Below, one piece after another: positions 22,997 to 24,771 of a stretch of DNA of 24,771 nucleotides. This DNA comes from JAGNZR01 sp051652785 (GTDB lineage: Bacteria; Fusobacteriota; Fusobacteriia; Fusobacteriales; Fusobacteriaceae): positions 1-24,771 of the forward strand of contig JBOFUX010000015.1 in assembly GCA_051652785.1 (NCBI GenBank), read 5' to 3'. Positions within the stretch are counted from its first letter, which is position 1. Each line of letters starts with the position of its first letter. Position numbers and translations under genes: made by a program. The notes beneath the pieces are model-generated. The model saw nothing but the letters and a program-made list of their open reading frames with translations, did no database searches and was not told the DNA's origin.

Positions 22997-23653
22997 ATGA
23001 CTAAAAAAGAGATTGTAATTAAATATATAGAGAAAAAAATAAAAGAAAATAAATGGAGTACAGGAGAGAAACTCCCCTCAGAACCTAAATTAGCTTTAGA
23101 AATAGGTGTTAGCAGAATGTCCGTAAGAGAAGGAATTGAAAAACTATCCAATCAGGGTATATTGCAAAAGAAAAGAGGAAGTGGGACATATATTCAAGAA
23201 ATAATTCCCAAAGTAACGTTTAATAATATTTTTCCTAGTATAGACTTAACAATGAAAGGATATATTGAAATGTTAGAGGTTAGAATGGTTTTAGAACCTT
23301 TAGGACTCAAATTTTCTATGGAAAATAATTTTTTAGAGCTAACAAAAGAACTAAAAAAAAATATCGAAAAAATGAAAGAAAATATAAATAAATTTATTGA
23401 TTACGATATGGAATTTCATTGTATAATTTCAAAATATTCTAATAACAATCTTTTATATAATTTAATGAAAATTATATCTGTAATACTAAAAATACATAAA
23501 AAAAAAGAAGAATATTTTTATATAGAAAGCTCTATTAGAGTTTTAGAACATGAGGAAATCTATAATAAAATATTGAAAAATGATATAGAAGGTGCGACTA
23601 TTTCATTAAAATTGCATTTAGAAAAAGCTTTATATAAAATAAAAAACATATAA
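22997..23653 (+). CDS. GntR-family regulator, FadR/FCD subfamily, probable glycerate operon repressor
   Basis: A 218-residue regulator with a winged helix-turn-helix (about 4-68, including LPSEPKLALEIGVSRMSVRE and the wing KRGSGTYI) and an FCD domain. The metal-ligand set looks complete: DMEFH, the His of LEHEEI and that of LHLEKA. I prefer ATG 22997, one base after the permease stop. The in-frame ATG at 22979 lies inside the permease gene and has no ribosome binding site. Neither start has a good one, so coupling to the permease is likely. The operator TTGTCAGACAA at 20566 is its likely target. Confidence 0.85.
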   Translation: MTKKEIVIKYIEKKIKENKWSTGEKLPSEPKLALEIGVSRMSVREGIEKLSNQGILQKKRGSGTYIQEIIPKVTFNNIFPSIDLTMKGYIEMLEVRMVLEPLGLKFSMENNFLELTKELKKNIEKMKENINKFIDYDMEFHCIISKYSNNNLLYNLMKIISVILKIHKKKEEYFYIESSIRVLEHEEIYNKILKNDIEGATISLKLHLEKALYKIKNI

Positions 23654-23661
23654 AAAATAAA

Positions 23662-23707
23662 ATATAAAAAGGCAGAGAAAGTTTTGTTATTTTCTGTCTT
23701 TTTATAT
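23662..23707. terminator. Bidirectional terminator between gntR and cutC
   Basis: The arms 23662-23680 and 23690-23707 pair through about 17 positions, with one G-T pair and one bulge, around a 9-nt loop. The outer part is A-rich on the left and T-rich on the right, so it can terminate the glycerate operon and, read in reverse, the convergent cutC gene, whose stop is 1 nt away. Confidence 0.8.
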
Positions 23708-23708
23708 T

Positions 23709-24317
23709 TTAAACTATTTTTTTTCCATGAAATTCAGAACTTTTGATTATTTTTGAAACTTCATTTATATTGTCGTGGGTGACTTTTCCGGCTACAACAA
23801 TAATAAGATTATTATTAGCTACCTCAATCATTTTATTAAGAAGGATAGCACCTTTGAATGCAGTATCTTCTTTTCCGGAACTAAGTATTCTAGAAACTCC
23901 TAGATTAATTAAATTAGGAATTTCAAGCTCTGGAGAATCAATCTCATCAATAGCTTTATGAAAAGTTACTTCCATAGGTTTTGAAAGTTTTATTAAAGAT
24001 TTAAGAGCCAAGTAATCAATTTTATTATTATTATTTAAAACTCCAAAAACAACCCCTTTAACGCCTAATTTTTTACATTGAATAATATCATCTTTCATAA
24101 TATCAAGTTCTGCTTTAGAGTAACAAAAATTTCCACTACGAGGTCTTATCATTATAAAAATAGGTACTGACAGATTATTTACACTTTGTTTAATTGTTCC
24201 ATAAGAAGGTGTTGTTCCTCCAGCAGATAAATTTTCACAAAGTTCAATCCTAGTAGCACCTTTTTCTATTGCTTTAACTGCTTCCAAAAAAGATTCAACA
24301 CAAGCTTCTTTAATCAC
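23709..24317 (-). CDS. cutC: CutC-family protein
   Basis: A 202-residue TIM-barrel protein of the CutC family, named for copper homeostasis in E. coli, a role since questioned. Visible family motifs are ACVESFLEAVKAIEKGATRI (5-24), ELCENLSAGGTTPSYG (25-40), MIRPRSGNFCYS (56-67), VTFHKAIDE and the C-terminal EFHGKKIV. It starts at GTG (24317-24315) with AAGGAG six to eight bases upstream. An ATG overlapping it by two bases leads straight into TGA, so it cannot be used. It is the only intact minus-strand gene in the window and stands alone. Confidence 0.88.
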   Translation of the reverse strand: MIKEACVESFLEAVKAIEKGATRIELCENLSAGGTTPSYGTIKQSVNNLSVPIFIMIRPRSGNFCYSKAELDIMKDDIIQCKKLGVKGVVFGVLNNNNKIDYLALKSLIKLSKPMEVTFHKAIDEIDSPELEIPNLINLGVSRILSSGKEDTAFKGAILLNKMIEVANNNLIIVVAGKVTHDNINEVSKIIKSSEFHGKKIV

Positions 24318-24376
24318 ATTTTACTCCTTTTATAAAAATTATATTTTATTGTGTTTAGTCTAGAATTATATATTAA

Positions 24377-24405
24377 TTTGTATTACTTTTTTTTATTAAA
24401 GTCAA
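24377..24405 (-). promoter_or_regulatory. Candidate cutC promoter
   Basis: On the minus strand, TTGACT (24405-24400), 17 nt, then TACAAA (24382-24377). A TATAAT on the same strand (24370-24365) is a better -10 box, but lacks a matching -35. Which one is used is unclear. Confidence 0.35.
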
Positions 24406-24543
24406 GTTATTTTAATAAAAAATTGTTGCACATAGATTAAATTATTTTTTCTTAGAAAAAATATTATTATGAAATAGAAAATCTATTATAAATTAATTTA
24501 TAGTATCTTTTTAAAATAAATATATATTATAAAATAAAAAAAG

Positions 24544-24572
24544 TTGAAAATATTGTTCGAATAGATTAAAAT
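24544..24572 (+). promoter_or_regulatory. Promoter of the 5'-nucleotidase-like gene
   Basis: TTGAAA (24544-24549), 17 nt, then TAAAAT (24567-24572). Each box matches consensus at 5 of 6 positions. The leader would be about 55 nt. Confidence 0.6.
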
Positions 24573-24634
24573 AGAGACATATAATTGCTATTTAAATTAA
24601 ATATATTTATTTTAAATTTATTAATGGGGGGAAA

Positions 24635-24771
24635 ATGAAAAAAACAACAAAACTATTGGGAATATTAGGGATAATTTTAGCATTCCAAGCTTGTACAACA
24701 TTAGTAGGAACAAAAGAAAAGTCAAAGGATTTTGAGTTGGTTGTAGTTCACTTAAATGATGGACATGGAAG
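24635..24771 (+). CDS. Lipoprotein 5'-nucleotidase/metallophosphoesterase, N-terminal part only
   Basis: Only the first 45 codons lie in the window. They show a lipoprotein signal peptide: KK near the start, a hydrophobic core LLGILGIILAF (7-17), and the lipobox end FQAC with the lipidated C20. After a short linker comes VVHLNDGHG (37-45), which matches the first metal-binding motif (HTNDxHG) of UshA-like 5'-nucleotidases and 2',3'-cyclic phosphodiesterases. Here Leu-Asn-Asp follows the His. It would be anchored to a membrane and act on nucleotides outside the cytoplasm. GGGGGG lies 4 nt before the ATG. Confidence 0.75.
   Translation, partial: MKKTTKLLGILGIILAFQACTTLVGTKEKSKDFELVVVHLNDGHG

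Larger units (their letters stand above)
24318..24634. other. Divergent intergenic region between cutC and the 5'-nucleotidase gene (317 nt)
   Basis: Very AT-rich. It holds a candidate cutC promoter on the minus strand, a good promoter for the 5'-nucleotidase gene on the plus strand, and a GGGGGG ribosome binding site (24626-24631). I see no open frame of note, no strong hairpin and no recognisable operator. Confidence 0.6.

Noticed and set aside
23743..23961. 72-codon plus-strand frame opposite cutC
   Set aside because: Shadow of the cutC coding strand, without start signals or similarity.

Overview
The window is very AT-rich, with purine-rich coding strands, strong GGAGG-type ribosome binding sites and short AT-rich intergenic gaps. 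Gene content (split oxaloacetate decarboxylase with citrate lyase, a complete ribose operon, GltS, a GlcNAc-type PTS, a lipoprotein 5'-nucleotidase) fits a fermentative anaerobe of the Fusobacteriota (Fusobacterium, Cetobacterium or Ilyobacter type). That assignment is inferred from composition and gene content. No rRNA or other phylogenetic marker is present, and I see no tRNA gene, CRISPR array or insertion sequence.

Region 1 (1-7506) is a ribose operon: promoter and LacI-type operator, then rbsR, rbsK, rbsD, rbsA and rbsC. It is interrupted by a 192-nt hairpin-rich leader and two extra genes, a divergent polyprenyl-synthase-fold protein and a secreted DUF2147 protein. It then resumes with rbsB and ends at a strong terminator. 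The two extra genes between the permease and binding-protein genes are the most unusual feature here.

Region 2 (7583-9520) holds a PLP-dependent aminotransferase and a GntR/FCD regulator in one transcript. A 326-nt control region follows. It contains a near-perfect promoter, a TGTATACA palindrome, a possible 18-codon leader ORF that runs into the oadA start, and what looks like the decayed C-terminus of a short-chain dehydrogenase on the minus strand.

Region 3 (9847-17356) is a citrate fermentation operon: oadA (carboxyltransferase only), oadG, a separate biotin carrier, oadB, citD, citE, citF and a 2-hydroxycarboxylate transporter. Citrate would be imported and cleaved by CitDEF to acetate and oxaloacetate. 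The Na+-pumping decarboxylase then gives pyruvate and CO2. The accessory genes citC, citX and citG are absent from the window.

Region 4 (17384-20405) has two single-gene units, a GlcNAc-type PTS EIICB and gltS. Each has a recognisable promoter and its own terminator.

Region 5 (20525-23707) is a glycerate module: glycerate kinase, a GntP-family permease and a FadR-type regulator, with a TTGTCAGACAA operator just after the promoter. It ends in a bidirectional terminator shared with convergent cutC (minus strand). The window closes with the first 45 codons of a lipoprotein 5'-nucleotidase-like gene.
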